Below, piece by piece: positions 18,401 through 26,519 of a stretch of DNA of 64,000 nucleotides. The stretch comes from Saccharothrix longispora. GTDB lineage: Bacteria; Actinomycetota; Actinomycetes; Mycobacteriales; Pseudonocardiaceae. A program made the translations under genes and the position numbers. Location: contig NZ_NSDM01000001.1 of assembly GCF_030852425.1 (NCBI RefSeq), forward strand, positions 620,001-684,000. The letters run 5' to 3'. How positions within the stretch are numbered: the stretch's first letter is position 1; each line of letters begins with the position of its first letter. The notes beneath the pieces are model-generated. The model ran no database searches and was not told where the DNA came from. It saw nothing but the letters and a program-made list of their open reading frames with translations.

Positions 18401-18632
18401 ACACGCTCGGCGTGCCGATCTCGCGGTGCACGGTCGGCAGGTCGCGGTTGCCGACCGGGGTGCCCAGGTTGTTGTGGTCGACGTCGACCGGGACGCGGAC
18501 CTTCGCGTCGAGCGGGTTCGGGGGAGCGTCGGGGTTGACGTTCTCCTGGGCTGAAGCGATGCCCGTACCGAGCATCAGCAGACCACCAGTGACAAGTGCG
18601 GTCTTGAGACCGCGCTTGGCCCAGGTGTGCAT
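15492..18632 (-). CDS. Giant secreted protein of thirteen tandem chaplin-like repeats
   Basis: 1046 residues. A Sec signal peptide (1 to about 28, ending GIASAQ) and an 80-residue lead-in are followed by thirteen repeats (residues 108-780), eleven of exactly 51 residues, one of 60 (fourth) and one of 52 (last). Each repeat reads roughly (S/T)LSGN-x4-P-x3-P-x4-GN-x4-G-x-GN, then a Ser/Asp/Thr-rich half ending GGDxxTxGDxG. The first half matches the chaplin domain of Streptomyces hydrophobic amphipathic surface proteins; repeats 1 and 7 even keep the CGN...C cysteine pair. The C-terminal 266 residues are non-repetitive, Leu/Pro-rich, with no LPXTG or membrane helix visible. ATG start with GAAGGAG upstream. 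Likely a surface-active or amyloid-forming envelope protein, by analogy with chaplins; not demonstrated. No named family recognised. Confidence 0.88.
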   Translation of the reverse strand: MHTWAKRGLKTALVTGGLLMLGTGIASAQENVNPDAPPNPLDAKVRVPVDVDHNNLGTPVGNRDLPTVHREIGTPSVSSTQAGRLAAPANPLLRSLHERAQGVETSGLTRGNTADADVVVPVSVCGNAVAAGGDAYTEGDCAKSVASTGDIRTDGSYGPLAGNVASAAAAVSPQVDGNAFAVLANAETRSTTAQDATAGGDVTTSGRNGSLSGNITAVQAASPVQVTNNAFAAGGNSHSRSASSNDAAAAGVLRTDGDRSTGGGNVLGVPLAPVVAVSGNGVGAAGNADAQAENSASAKAGETEAVHGYVRWATTSGNDGTLAGNMVQPSMAGPVSTANNALAGVGNSNVDSASANRSAAGGNSITAGQDAVLSGNYADVPVALPTSSSGNSLAGVGNTSSRHTNDADATAGGDTFTNGDRSVLSANSANLPPAGAVDLCGNSVAGGGIAGAECDNEVTADAGGYNGSTGNDAVGSGNIGQVPLGAPAEAFGNGIGAVGTSAGNTTERKTVRSGAVANSTDDNGTVSSNVVSAPTAIGGQVFGNSGGAVANPTSRTDSDTEIDLGNPPKANGKHGSVSGNIVHVPTSNPAQVFGDSVVGVGNGSSDTSNRLDSRSGGAAVTTGDEGSLSGNVLSVPQASSPQVFGSAVGAGSNVESESRNEFGSFSGGDVYTSGDRASLSGNGVGAQPTVPLQVFGDAVSAAGNGKSEVDSGSDLTAGGRHLSSAEDSSWSGNLLTAPLGAEPAVHGDSVSAVGIAQTATDSVVDSRSGGSTDTTGSGYGSAHDLELPGRTAARLVGVPVDVMGEAKTTTTDRSRMQTGEQRHEHARSAEQGVQLPIGIDSLMGATEVPSLDALSLLPDSRWALRVSSPHEVRGLLVHGVSKAGSVGGVRTGGPQLGLPVELSVVTRELPRVVEVLPGAADERSFAGRLPLLDGTDLGETRELPALVETLPVGASLPAAGRSLPTLPVAAPIALPFVVPVPGIAQPRTAAPTLPPASLSGLDVNPLQGFALPGLPGAERTQAPALAGLDALTVFGALEDTTVLPRI
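16293..18311 (-). repeat. Thirteen tandem 153-bp coding repeats (51 residues each)
   Basis: Register of repeat starts in the protein: 108, 159, 210, 261, 321, 372, 423, 474, 525, 576, 627, 678, 729. Only the fourth (60 residues) and the last (52) deviate from 51. Repeats have diverged at the DNA level but keep the SGN, GN and GGD positions, which implies old duplication under structural selection rather than recent slippage. Confidence 0.88.
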
Positions 18633-18833
18633 GGTTTCTCCTTCTTCCGGTGTCCCTTGCGGGAGGTGAGGGGTGGTCGGACGCGGCAAGCGCGTCGGAG
18701 CGGACGACCACCCGAATCAGGGGGTGGGTGCGCGGCGTCTCGACCGTTCCCCGCGGAGCGTGTGGAGGGGAAGCGCCGGTCGATTACCGGGGTCAGCTCG
18801 ACGAAGGGAGCTGCCGCGGACCGCGCGCTTCGG

Positions 18834-19661
18834 TCAGTCGGGGGTGATGCCGGGCTGCTTGCCCGGCATCACGGTGTTCCGCTCGGTGGCGGGGAGCAGA
18901 GCCCGGGCCACGGCGGAGTCGAGGGCGGAGGTGGAGACGGCCGCGAACGGACCGCTCCCACCGCCGGCGGAACCGGCGCCGTCGCCACCGCAGGTGCAGT
19001 GCGCCGGCACGCCCGAGGGGGGCGCGAACGGCAGCGACGGGAGGCCGGACGGGTCGCCCGGGAACGAGGACCCGCTGTCGGTGGGCACGGCGGCGACGGC
19101 GTGCCGGGGCGCGTCGAGCCACGTGCGGCTCCACTGCGCGAACACCCCGTGCACCACCGGGGTGCCGGCGGTGACCGGCACGGCGGTGGTGGTCGGGGTG
19201 GTCTCGGTGACGGGCTGCCGGTGCTGCGCGGCGGGCGCCTCGGCCGCGGGGGCGGTCGGCGCGAGCCGGGGCAGCACCGGCTGCCGGAACAGGACGCCCA
19301 CCTGGTCGACGGCGCCGCGGATCTCCTCCGCGACGCGGCCGAGGTCGGGCGGCTGCGGTTCCCGCACCTGCGGGCTGCGCAGCGCGGCGTCGAGGTCCTG
19401 CACGGCCTGGCCGACGCGGGTCTGCTCGACCGGCGTCAGCCCGACCTCGGGCAGGGCACCGCCCAGCGGCGCAGCGGCCTGCGAGATCCCGGTGACCGCG
19501 TCAGCGTGGTCGACCGGGGTCTGCGCGGACGCGGGGGCCGCGGACAGCGCCCAGGCGGCGGCGGTACCGGCGAGCGCGCCGCCCGCGACCAGCAGGGCAC
19601 GGGAGAGCAGCCGCCGAACGCGGCTCGCCCCCGTTCCCGTTCGCTGGTCTGCGGCCGACAT
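18834..19661 (-). CDS. Secreted protein of unknown function upstream of the chaplin-repeat gene
   Basis: 275 residues. The N terminus is basic (RVRRLLSR), then a hydrophobic segment and a signal-peptidase site around ASAQT (about residue 47). A helical segment (about 60-130, VGQAVQDLDAALRSP and GRVAEEIRGAVDQVG) is followed by Thr/Pro-rich linkers and a CTC-Gly-rich patch. No membrane anchor at the C terminus. Start ATG 19661 is chosen because GGAGGA lies 7 bases upstream; an in-frame GTG 15 bases earlier overlaps that site. It lies 201 bases upstream of the chaplin-repeat gene on the same strand, so co-expression is possible. Not recognised as a known family. Confidence 0.75.
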   Translation of the reverse strand: MSAADQRTGTGASRVRRLLSRALLVAGGALAGTAAAWALSAAPASAQTPVDHADAVTGISQAAAPLGGALPEVGLTPVEQTRVGQAVQDLDAALRSPQVREPQPPDLGRVAEEIRGAVDQVGVLFRQPVLPRLAPTAPAAEAPAAQHRQPVTETTPTTTAVPVTAGTPVVHGVFAQWSRTWLDAPRHAVAAVPTDSGSSFPGDPSGLPSLPFAPPSGVPAHCTCGGDGAGSAGGGSGPFAAVSTSALDSAVARALLPATERNTVMPGKQPGITPD

Positions 19662-19830
19662 CGCTGGTTCCTCCACGAGAAGCGCTGGGATTTCGTCGGC
19701 GACGTGATCGGAGCGATCAAGCCGACGCCGAGAGACTGCCGGCAGCCGAGCCGGCTTCGCACTCGTTCCGCGCCTGGTTCGCCGGATCGTGTGACGCGCA
19801 CAGTGGGTTGCACCACGTGACGGCGGGTAA

Positions 19831-22017
19831 TCAGCCTCGCTTGAGGACGCGCGTCGCGCCGGCCGCCGCGGTGGAGGCGAGGATCCAGCCCACCGCGATC
19901 AGCCCGCTGGAGATCCACTGGGACGCGCCGCTGAACTTCCACTTGCCGTCCTGCCCGAGGTCGACGATCGGGATCAGCAGGTCGACCGCCAGCAGCCAGG
20001 GGTTCCACGTCGGCGACTCGTCGTCGTTGAGCTTCGGCATCTCGTGGCCCAGGAACCACAGCGCGCCGGACAGCCCGAACGCGGCGAGCCAGGCGATCGC
20101 GAGCCACGGCCGGTAGCCGTAGCCGACCGTCCAGCGCTGGAGGGAGCCCCAGATCCGGCCGGCCAGGTGCAGCTCGGAGTAGCGCCGGCGCTGCTTCTCC
20201 AGCTGCACGCGCTGCGCCAGTTCCTCCTCTCCGCCGTCCCGGTACACGGCGGCCAGCTGCTCGTACGGCCCCGGCGCGAAGTCCGGCTGCACCCCGCGCA
20301 ACCACCGCAGGCGGGTGCCCACGTCGACGTGCGGGGTGGAGGAGATCGACGCGAACGTGAAGTCCTCGACGTCCACGCCGCCGGTCGCGGCCCACAGGCC
20401 CGGCCCGTCGAGCACGGTGCCGGCGGCGACCCTGGTGAGGATCACCCGGCCCACCGGCGCCTCGGCCCCGGAGAGCCGCAGCACGAGCTGCCGCGTGGTC
20501 AGGCCGTAGGCGTTGAGCGCGATGGCGGCGCCCGGACCGCCGAGCCGCGCGCCCGCGAACGTGGCCATCTTGCCGACCTCGGCCAGCCGGACGCGCACGC
20601 CGCCCGCGGCGGTGAAGCCGTGGCTGCACAGGAGGTCCTTGCCGATGGTGGCGACGCGGGCGTCCAGCGACGGCTTGACCGTGCCGTCGGGGCGGCGGCG
20701 CGGGGAGAGCAGGGCGGCGCCGGAGCAGTCGAGGGTGGAGCCGATCTCCGCGTTCTGGAGGCGCAGCGAACCCAGGGCGTGCAGGTCGCGCAGGAACAGG
20801 GTGCCGCCGACGCGCAGCCGGTCGGCGAACAGCACGTCGATGCCCGGCCCGTGCAGCCGCGCGCCGGACAGCGAGGCGCTGCCCCGGATCTGCGCGTCGA
20901 CGAGCCGCACCTGGCCGTGGGCCTGGAACGCGGTGTCGCGGGTGCCGCGGCCGCGGGGTCCGCCGCTGGTCGCGGCCCGCGCCTCCAGGTCGCCGCGCAC
21001 CTGGAGGCCGTCGGCGTGCAGGGCGACCGGGATGCGCTGGACGGCCCCGGCCCCGCCGGGGTCGTCGGTCTCGTCGGCGGGGTCGCGGCGGCCGATCACC
21101 GCGCCGGACAGCCGCAGGTAGCCGCCGATGAGCGCGTTGGGCAGGCGGACCGTGCCGGAGGAGGTGAACCCGTCGTCCAGCTCCACGTTGCCGTCGACGC
21201 GCAGGCGGTCGGCGACCAGGGCGGCGGCCTCGTCGGCGGTGCCGCGCGGGATGACGAGCACGGGGTGGTCAACGACGCTGGCGCGCAGTCGGGCGCCGGA
21301 GAACACGACGCTGCCGCCGACCCGGGCGCCGTCGAGCAGGATGCGGCCCTCGGCGGTGAACCGGCCGCCCTCGGCGTCGCAGAACAAGGTGCCCGCGATG
21401 GTGACGCCGGTGGCGTCCAGCGCGTTCTGCCCGGCGTTGAGCAGGCGCGCGCCGCCCAGGTGCACGTTGCCGCCGACGTCCGCGCCGCGCAGCCGCACCT
21501 CGCCGCCCGCGCGCAGGCCGATGGCCTGCAACGAGCCCGACAACCGGATGCGGGCGGCGAGCAGGGCGTGGTCGCCCCCGGCGCGCAGCACGGCGCCGGC
21601 CAACCGGAACGTGCCGTCGACCGAGGCGTCGGTCAGGTCGACCACGCCGTCGCTGGTGAACCCGGCCTCCAGCACCAGGTCGCTGCCGACGCGGAGGTTG
21701 CGGCCGCGCAGGCCGGGCACCGCGCAGCCCCGCATGCGCAGGCCCACCATGCGGGACATCCGCAGGTCCGGCGGCCGCTCGAAGGTGCAGTCGAGGAAGT
21801 CGACGACGTGGTCGACCTGCCTGCCCTCCAGCGCGAACGGTCCGGCCACGTGCGCGCCGACGAGCCGCAGGGCGGCGGTGCGCGGTCCGCCGGCGAGCAG
21901 CGCGGACAGCAGCTCGCCGCGCACGGTCCGCTCCCGCCTGGGCGCCGCGGTGTCGAACCGGACGGTGCGGCCGGCGGCGAACGCCTCGCGCACCGCGTCG
22001 TCCGGGCTTCCGCTCAC
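19831..22017 (-). CDS. Beta-solenoid (pentapeptide/bactofilin-like) protein with C-terminal membrane domain
   Basis: 728 residues. Residues 30-580 consist of many short turns such as GxVxLxxAxVGGxLxLxGA, typical of right-handed beta-helix or pentapeptide-like solenoids, several of them ending in GA or GAxL. A charged helix (EEELAQRVQLEKQRRR) leads to a C-terminal part with three hydrophobic segments (about 628-728) separated by a hydrophilic loop, resembling the tail of Streptomyces proteins named membrane-associated oxidoreductase, a name without proven chemistry. Divergent from the AI-2E family gene. It probably exposes a rigid cytoplasmic solenoid on a membrane anchor; function unknown. 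Confidence 0.82.
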   Translation of the reverse strand: MSGSPDDAVREAFAAGRTVRFDTAAPRRERTVRGELLSALLAGGPRTAALRLVGAHVAGPFALEGRQVDHVVDFLDCTFERPPDLRMSRMVGLRMRGCAVPGLRGRNLRVGSDLVLEAGFTSDGVVDLTDASVDGTFRLAGAVLRAGGDHALLAARIRLSGSLQAIGLRAGGEVRLRGADVGGNVHLGGARLLNAGQNALDATGVTIAGTLFCDAEGGRFTAEGRILLDGARVGGSVVFSGARLRASVVDHPVLVIPRGTADEAAALVADRLRVDGNVELDDGFTSSGTVRLPNALIGGYLRLSGAVIGRRDPADETDDPGGAGAVQRIPVALHADGLQVRGDLEARAATSGGPRGRGTRDTAFQAHGQVRLVDAQIRGSASLSGARLHGPGIDVLFADRLRVGGTLFLRDLHALGSLRLQNAEIGSTLDCSGAALLSPRRRPDGTVKPSLDARVATIGKDLLCSHGFTAAGGVRVRLAEVGKMATFAGARLGGPGAAIALNAYGLTTRQLVLRLSGAEAPVGRVILTRVAAGTVLDGPGLWAATGGVDVEDFTFASISSTPHVDVGTRLRWLRGVQPDFAPGPYEQLAAVYRDGGEEELAQRVQLEKQRRRYSELHLAGRIWGSLQRWTVGYGYRPWLAIAWLAAFGLSGALWFLGHEMPKLNDDESPTWNPWLLAVDLLIPIVDLGQDGKWKFSGASQWISSGLIAVGWILASTAAAGATRVLKRG

Positions 22018-22124
22018 GCCCCGATCCGATCACCCGGGCCGCACGTCGCGCCAGGGTTTCGTGGTTTGCGTCGCAGACGCGCGGTCTACCCCCAACCGCC
22101 GCCTACCGGAGATACGGTGATCGA

Positions 22125-23324
22125 GTGACGGGCAAGGGCAGAAACGGTTTCGACGACAGCAGGGTGCCCAGGCTCCTGCGCGTGAGCGCGGCGTTGAGCT
22201 GGCGGTTCGTGGCGGTCGTTGCCGCCCTGTACGTGGTGTTCCACGTCATCGGCTTCCTGGCGAGCATCGTCATCCCGGTCGGCATCGCGCTGCTGCTGGC
22301 CGCGCTGCTGTCGCCCGCGGTGACCCAGCTGAACCGCTCGGGCGTGCCGCGCGGGGTGGCCACCGGCCTGGTGCTGGTCGGCGGGCTGGCACTGGTGGGC
22401 GGCGTGCTCACGTTCGTCATCAGCGAGTTCTCGAAGGGCCTGCCGGACCTCCAGAAGCAGGTCGGGGCGAGCCTCGACCAGATCCGGGTCTGGCTGCGCG
22501 ACGGCCCGCTGCACCTGAGCGACGTGCAGTTCCAGCAGTACGTGGACGACGTCGTGAAGACGATCCAGGACAACCAGGCCGACATCACGTCGGGCGCGCT
22601 GACCACCGCGGCGACCCTGGGCGAGATCCTGACCGGCCTGATCCTGGCGCTGTTCACGCTCATCTTCTTCCTGCACGACGGCGACGGGATCTGGCGGTTC
22701 ATGGTCCGGATCGTGCCGCGCGACGTGCGCGACCGGGCGGACGTCGCCGGGCGGCGCGGGTTCTCCTCGCTCGTGTCGTACGTGCGGGCGACCGCGCTGG
22801 TGGCCGTGGTGGACGCGGTCGGCGTGGGCATCGGCCTGTGGATCGTGGACGTGCCGCTGGTGGTGCCGCTGTCGGCGCTGGTGTTCCTGGGCGCGTTCAT
22901 CCCGATCGTCGGCGCGGTGATCACCGGCGCGGTGGCGGTCCTGGTGGCGCTGGTGGCGGTGAGCCCGGTGGCGGCGCTGATCGTGCTGGCCATCCTGATC
23001 GGCGTGATGCAGCTGGAGAGCCACGTGCTCCAGCCGCTGCTGCTGGGCCGGGCGGTGAAGCTGCACCCGCTGTCCGTGGTGCTGGCGATCGCCACCGGCC
23101 TGGTCGTCAGCGGGATCGCGGGCGCCCTGCTGGCGGTGCCGCTGCTGGCGGTGCTGAACTCGGGCATCCGGTCGCTGCTGTCGGAGTCGGACCGCGACGT
23201 GGAGCCCCGGGAGGTGGACGTGCTCGAACCGCAGGAGGGCGGCGCGGTGGACACGACCGGCGACCGGGTCGAGGACCTCGAGGGCGACGAGCGCCCGGGG
23301 CCCGACCACAGCGGCCTGCGGTAG
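22125..23324 (+). CDS. AI-2E family transporter (PerM/YdiK type)
   Basis: 399 residues, integral membrane. Three N-terminal membrane segments around VVFHVIGFLASIVIPVGIALL, a central amphipathic region, and C-terminal helices with the family signature region including PLVVPLSALVFLGAFIPIVG and LESHVLQPLLLGRAVKLHPL. Members export small molecules or act as Na+/H+ antiporters; the AI-2 role is shown for only a few. The tail (about 355-399) is acidic and hydrophilic. GTG start with TACGGT 6 bases upstream, probably leaderless. It ends 24 bases from the convergent cyclase gene. Confidence 0.9.
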   Translation: MTGKGRNGFDDSRVPRLLRVSAALSWRFVAVVAALYVVFHVIGFLASIVIPVGIALLLAALLSPAVTQLNRSGVPRGVATGLVLVGGLALVGGVLTFVISEFSKGLPDLQKQVGASLDQIRVWLRDGPLHLSDVQFQQYVDDVVKTIQDNQADITSGALTTAATLGEILTGLILALFTLIFFLHDGDGIWRFMVRIVPRDVRDRADVAGRRGFSSLVSYVRATALVAVVDAVGVGIGLWIVDVPLVVPLSALVFLGAFIPIVGAVITGAVAVLVALVAVSPVAALIVLAILIGVMQLESHVLQPLLLGRAVKLHPLSVVLAIATGLVVSGIAGALLAVPLLAVLNSGIRSLLSESDRDVEPREVDVLEPQEGGAVDTTGDRVEDLEGDERPGPDHSGLR

Positions 23325-23348
23325 GCCCGGCGCGTCGCGCTCTTCGGG

Positions 23349-24545
23349 TCAGGCCATCTCGACGAGGTTGCGGCCGCAGCCCTTGGCGGCCAGGAGCGCG
23401 GCGTCGGCCGCCACCAGCAGGTCGGGGAGTTCGTAGCCGAAGCGCTGGGTGGTGGCCACGCCGATGCTCACGGTGAGGCCGGTGAGCAGGTGCTCCCGGC
23501 CGTTGGTGTCCACCGTCGGCACGGCCAGGTCGGCCACGGCGTGCCGCAGGCGCTGCGCGACCGAGCGGGCCACGGCGGGTTCGGCGTCGGGCAGCAGCAC
23601 GACGAACTCCTCGCCGCCGAAGCGGCCGACGAGGTCGCCCCCGCGCACGGTGCCGGACAGCAGCAGCGCGACGGCGCTGAGCGCGGAGTCGCCGGCGAGG
23701 TGCCCCACCTCGTCGTTGACCCGCTTGAAGTGGTCGAGGTCGAGCAGCAGCACGGCCATCGGCCGCCCGCTGCCGCGCGCCTTGGCGAGTTCGGCGCGGG
23801 CCCGGCCGTCCCAGTGCACGGCGTTCGCCAGGCCGGTCTTGAGGTCGCGCTGCGCGGACCGGCGCCAGTGCGGCAGCTGCGCGGCGCGTTCGAGCAGGGC
23901 CAGCGGCGGACCGGCCATCAGGGCGTGCACGGGGTCGGCGACGGCGGCGAACCCCATCAGGCCGCCGATGCTCACCGCGACGACGCCGAGCGTGGCGTCG
24001 ATCGGCTCGCCGAGGACCTCCTCGCCGGGCGCGCGGGGGTTGCGCAGCTTGAGGCCGAGCGCGATGAGGCCGGCGCGCAGCACCAGCAGCACCGTCGCGC
24101 CGAGGACCAGCACGACGAGGTGGGTGTCGGGTTCGGCCCAGCCGATGGCGAACCGGGTGCCGAACACGGCCAGCGCGGTCGCGGACAGCGTGAACACCCA
24201 GCGGTGCGACTCGGGGCGCTGCGCCAGCACGCCGTGCAGCGCGGGCCCGAACAGCAGCAGGACGAGCAGGTTGCACGGCAGCGCGACCAGGCCCGCCGTG
24301 AGGTAGCACAGGTGCGCGGCCCACGGGTTGCGCTCGGTCTCGCCCATCCGGTGGCTGTGGATCGAACTGCCGATGACGACCGCGCCCGCGGTGCCCGCGA
24401 TGGCCGCGAACCGGCCGATCTGGCCCGGATCGGGCTGCGGCGTGTCCGCGATCACGTACACGACGACGGCGAGGGCGCACAGGTCGACGAGCAGCCAGTA
24501 GGCCAGCGCGGGGCGCGGCAGCGTCCACAGTGGCCAGTGGCGCAC
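23349..24545 (-). CDS. Membrane-bound diguanylate cyclase (GGDEF domain)
   Basis: 398 residues. The N-terminal half has about six to seven membrane helices. The C-terminal half is a GGDEF domain: AVLLLDLDHFKRVNDEVGH with metal-binding Asp, then the active-site loop RFGGEEFVVLLPD (GGEEF, catalytically competent form). It should make cyclic di-GMP from two GTP. No EAL domain and no clear RxxD inhibitory site were seen. GTG start with GGGAGG 6 bases upstream. Divergent from a MacRS-like two-component system; the shared promoter region has a 17-bp dyad. Confidence 0.93.
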   Translation of the reverse strand: MRHWPLWTLPRPALAYWLLVDLCALAVVVYVIADTPQPDPGQIGRFAAIAGTAGAVVIGSSIHSHRMGETERNPWAAHLCYLTAGLVALPCNLLVLLLFGPALHGVLAQRPESHRWVFTLSATALAVFGTRFAIGWAEPDTHLVVLVLGATVLLVLRAGLIALGLKLRNPRAPGEEVLGEPIDATLGVVAVSIGGLMGFAAVADPVHALMAGPPLALLERAAQLPHWRRSAQRDLKTGLANAVHWDGRARAELAKARGSGRPMAVLLLDLDHFKRVNDEVGHLAGDSALSAVALLLSGTVRGGDLVGRFGGEEFVVLLPDAEPAVARSVAQRLRHAVADLAVPTVDTNGREHLLTGLTVSIGVATTQRFGYELPDLLVAADAALLAAKGCGRNLVEMA

Positions 24546-24604
24546 GATCGACCTCCCTCGCCACGGGATGGCGCCCGACCACCCCCGACGGACCGGACGC
24601 CGCG

Positions 24605-24621
24605 GGTCACGCTCAGTGACC
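24605..24621. promoter_or_regulatory. Dyad between cyclase and two-component genes
   Basis: GGTCAC-GCTCA-GTGACC, 6-bp perfect arms with a 5-bp spacer, sits 60 bases upstream of the cyclase start and 100 bases before the histidine kinase start. It could bind the adjacent response regulator; it is not the MacR site known to me. Confidence 0.35.
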
Positions 24622-24723
24622 TCCCGGTCAGCCTTTCACAGATGACGATGGGGGAACAGACGGCCACCTGGGGGTTAGCCAGGCCACTCCGGCACGGCAA
24701 GATGGCGGCGAAGGGAGCACACC

Positions 24724-25866
24724 GTGCACACAAAGCCATCCGATCAGGTGCCATCGGCGCTGGAGGACCCGGTCGCGCACCTCTGGCGGGGAACGGTCGC
24801 GCTACGGATCGTGACGCTGTTGTTCGCCCTGGGCGCCGTGGTCATCCACCGCACCGGGTACGAGCGGCCGTGGCTCGCCTGGCTGGCCGTCGCGGTGATG
24901 GCGGCCTGGTCGGCGTTCACCATCCGGGCCTACAGCCGGGAGAGCGGCCGGCGGCCGTGGGTGGTCGTCGCGGACCTGGTCGTGACGTGCGGGCTGATGT
25001 CCCTGTCGCCGCTGATCCTGACCGACGAGCAGTTCCTGCTCAACGTCCCGCTGGTCACCACCATCTGGGCGTGCGGCCCCGCGGTGGCGGCCGGCGCGCT
25101 GGGCGGGCAGGTGGCGGGCGCGGCGTCCGGGTTCGTCGTCGGCTTCTTCACCTACCTCAACCGCGGCCTGGTGGGCGTCGACCTGGTGCGGGACGTGGTG
25201 CTGCTGACCGGCGCGGGCTTCGTGATCGGCATGGCCTCGTCGACGGCGCGGCGCACCTCGGTGCGGCTGGCCCAGGCGCTGCGGACCGAGGCGGCGACCG
25301 CCGAGCGCGAGCGCCTGGCCAGGTCGATCCACGACGGCGTGCTCCAGGTGCTCGCGCGGGTGCGCAAGCGCGGCCTGGAGCTGGGCGGCGAGGCCGCCGA
25401 GCTGGCCGAACTGGCCGGCGAGCAGGAGATCGCACTGCGGTCGCTGGTGGCCGCCGCGCCGAGCGAGTCCACCCTGGACGGCGACGCGGACCTGCGGCCG
25501 GGGCTCCAACTGCTGGTGTCGCCGAAGGTGCAGGTGTCCACCCCCGCCACGCAGGTGATGCTGCCCGCCGGGACCGCGCACGAGCTGATCGCCGTCGTGC
25601 GCGAGGCGCTGTCCAACGTGGACAAGCACGCGGGGCCGGGCGCGCGGGCGTGGGTGCTGCTGGAGGACCTCGGGGACGAGGTCGTGCTGAGCGTCCGCGA
25701 CGACGGTCCGGGCATCGCCGAGGGCAGGCTGGCCTCGGCCGAGGCGGAGGGCCGGATGGGCGTCGCCCAGTCCATCCGGGGCCGGGTGGAGTCGCTCCGT
25801 GGCACCCTTGAGCTGCAGACGGGCCCGGGGGAGGGCACCGAGTGGGAGGTGCGGGTCTACCGATGA
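24724..25866 (+). CDS. Sensor histidine kinase, MacS-like (NarL-type)
   Basis: 380 residues. N-terminal membrane domain (about residues 25-170, five or six helices, DUF5931-like) followed by a dimerisation segment ERERLARSIHDGVLQVLARV carrying the phospho-accepting His of HisKA_3 kinases, then an ATPase domain with EALSNVDKHA (N box) and DDGPGI (G1 box). It should autophosphorylate and pass the phosphate to the adjacent response regulator. The overall plan matches MacS of Streptomyces, which acts with MacR on envelope and developmental genes. GTG start with AAGGGAG upstream. The next gene overlaps by 4 bases. Confidence 0.9.
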   Translation: MHTKPSDQVPSALEDPVAHLWRGTVALRIVTLLFALGAVVIHRTGYERPWLAWLAVAVMAAWSAFTIRAYSRESGRRPWVVVADLVVTCGLMSLSPLILTDEQFLLNVPLVTTIWACGPAVAAGALGGQVAGAASGFVVGFFTYLNRGLVGVDLVRDVVLLTGAGFVIGMASSTARRTSVRLAQALRTEAATAERERLARSIHDGVLQVLARVRKRGLELGGEAAELAELAGEQEIALRSLVAAAPSESTLDGDADLRPGLQLLVSPKVQVSTPATQVMLPAGTAHELIAVVREALSNVDKHAGPGARAWVLLEDLGDEVVLSVRDDGPGIAEGRLASAEAEGRMGVAQSIRGRVESLRGTLELQTGPGEGTEWEVRVYR

Positions 25867-26516
25867 GCGTGACCGTGATGGTGGTGGACGACCACCCGCT
25901 GTGGCGCGACGGCGTCGCGCGGGACCTGGCCGAGCGCGGCTTCGAGGTGGTCGCGACCGCGGGTGACGCCGCGTCGGCGGTGCGCATCGCGCGGGCCGTG
26001 CGGCCCGACGTGGTGCTGATGGACCTCAACCTGGGTGAGACGACCGGTGTCGAGGCCACGACGATGATCACCGGGGCGCTGGCAGGCACGCGGGTGCTGG
26101 TGCTGTCGGCGTCCGGCGAGCACAGCGACGTGCTGGAGGCCGTGAAGGCCGGCGCGTCGGGCTACCTGGTGAAGTCGGCGTCCGCCGAGGAGCTGGTGGA
26201 GGCGGTCACCCGGACCGCGGCCGGCGACGCGGTGTTCACCGCCGGTCTCGCGGGCCTGGTGCTCGGCGAGTACCGGCGGATGGCCGCGAACCCCGACGAG
26301 CAGGACAAGCCGCAGCTCACCGAGCGGGAGACCGAGGTGCTGCGGTTGGTGGCGAAGGGCCTGACCGCGCGGCAGATCGCGACCCGGCTCGTCATCTCGC
26401 ACCGCACGGTGGAGAACCACGTGCAGTCCACCCTGCGCAAGCTCCAGCTGCACAACCGCGTCGAGCTGGCGCGGTACGCGATCGAGCACGGGCTCGACGT
26501 CGAACCGGAGGGCTGA
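25863..26516 (+). CDS. NarL/FixJ-family response regulator, MacR-like
   Basis: 217 residues. Receiver domain with VVDDHPLWRDGV (acidic pocket), the phospho-acceptor Asp in VVLMDLNLG, LVLSAS and the Lys of YLVKSA. C-terminal LuxR-type helix-turn-helix TERETEVLRLVAKGLTARQIA with SHRTVENHVQSTLRKL. The ATG overlaps the stop of the kinase gene (ATGA), so the pair is translationally coupled. It lies 3 bases before the DUF1707 gene, making a three-gene unit. Targets are probably envelope genes, by analogy with MacR. Confidence 0.92.
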   Translation: MSVTVMVVDDHPLWRDGVARDLAERGFEVVATAGDAASAVRIARAVRPDVVLMDLNLGETTGVEATTMITGALAGTRVLVLSASGEHSDVLEAVKAGASGYLVKSASAEELVEAVTRTAAGDAVFTAGLAGLVLGEYRRMAANPDEQDKPQLTERETEVLRLVAKGLTARQIATRLVISHRTVENHVQSTLRKLQLHNRVELARYAIEHGLDVEPEG

Positions 26517-26519
26517 GCC

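Noticed and set aside
14775-18554. 1259-codon open frame on the plus strand across the poly-chaplin gene
   Set aside because: Low-complexity shadow without start signal; it also runs through the exonuclease gene and the bidirectional terminator. The minus-strand frame has a signal peptide and regular repeats.
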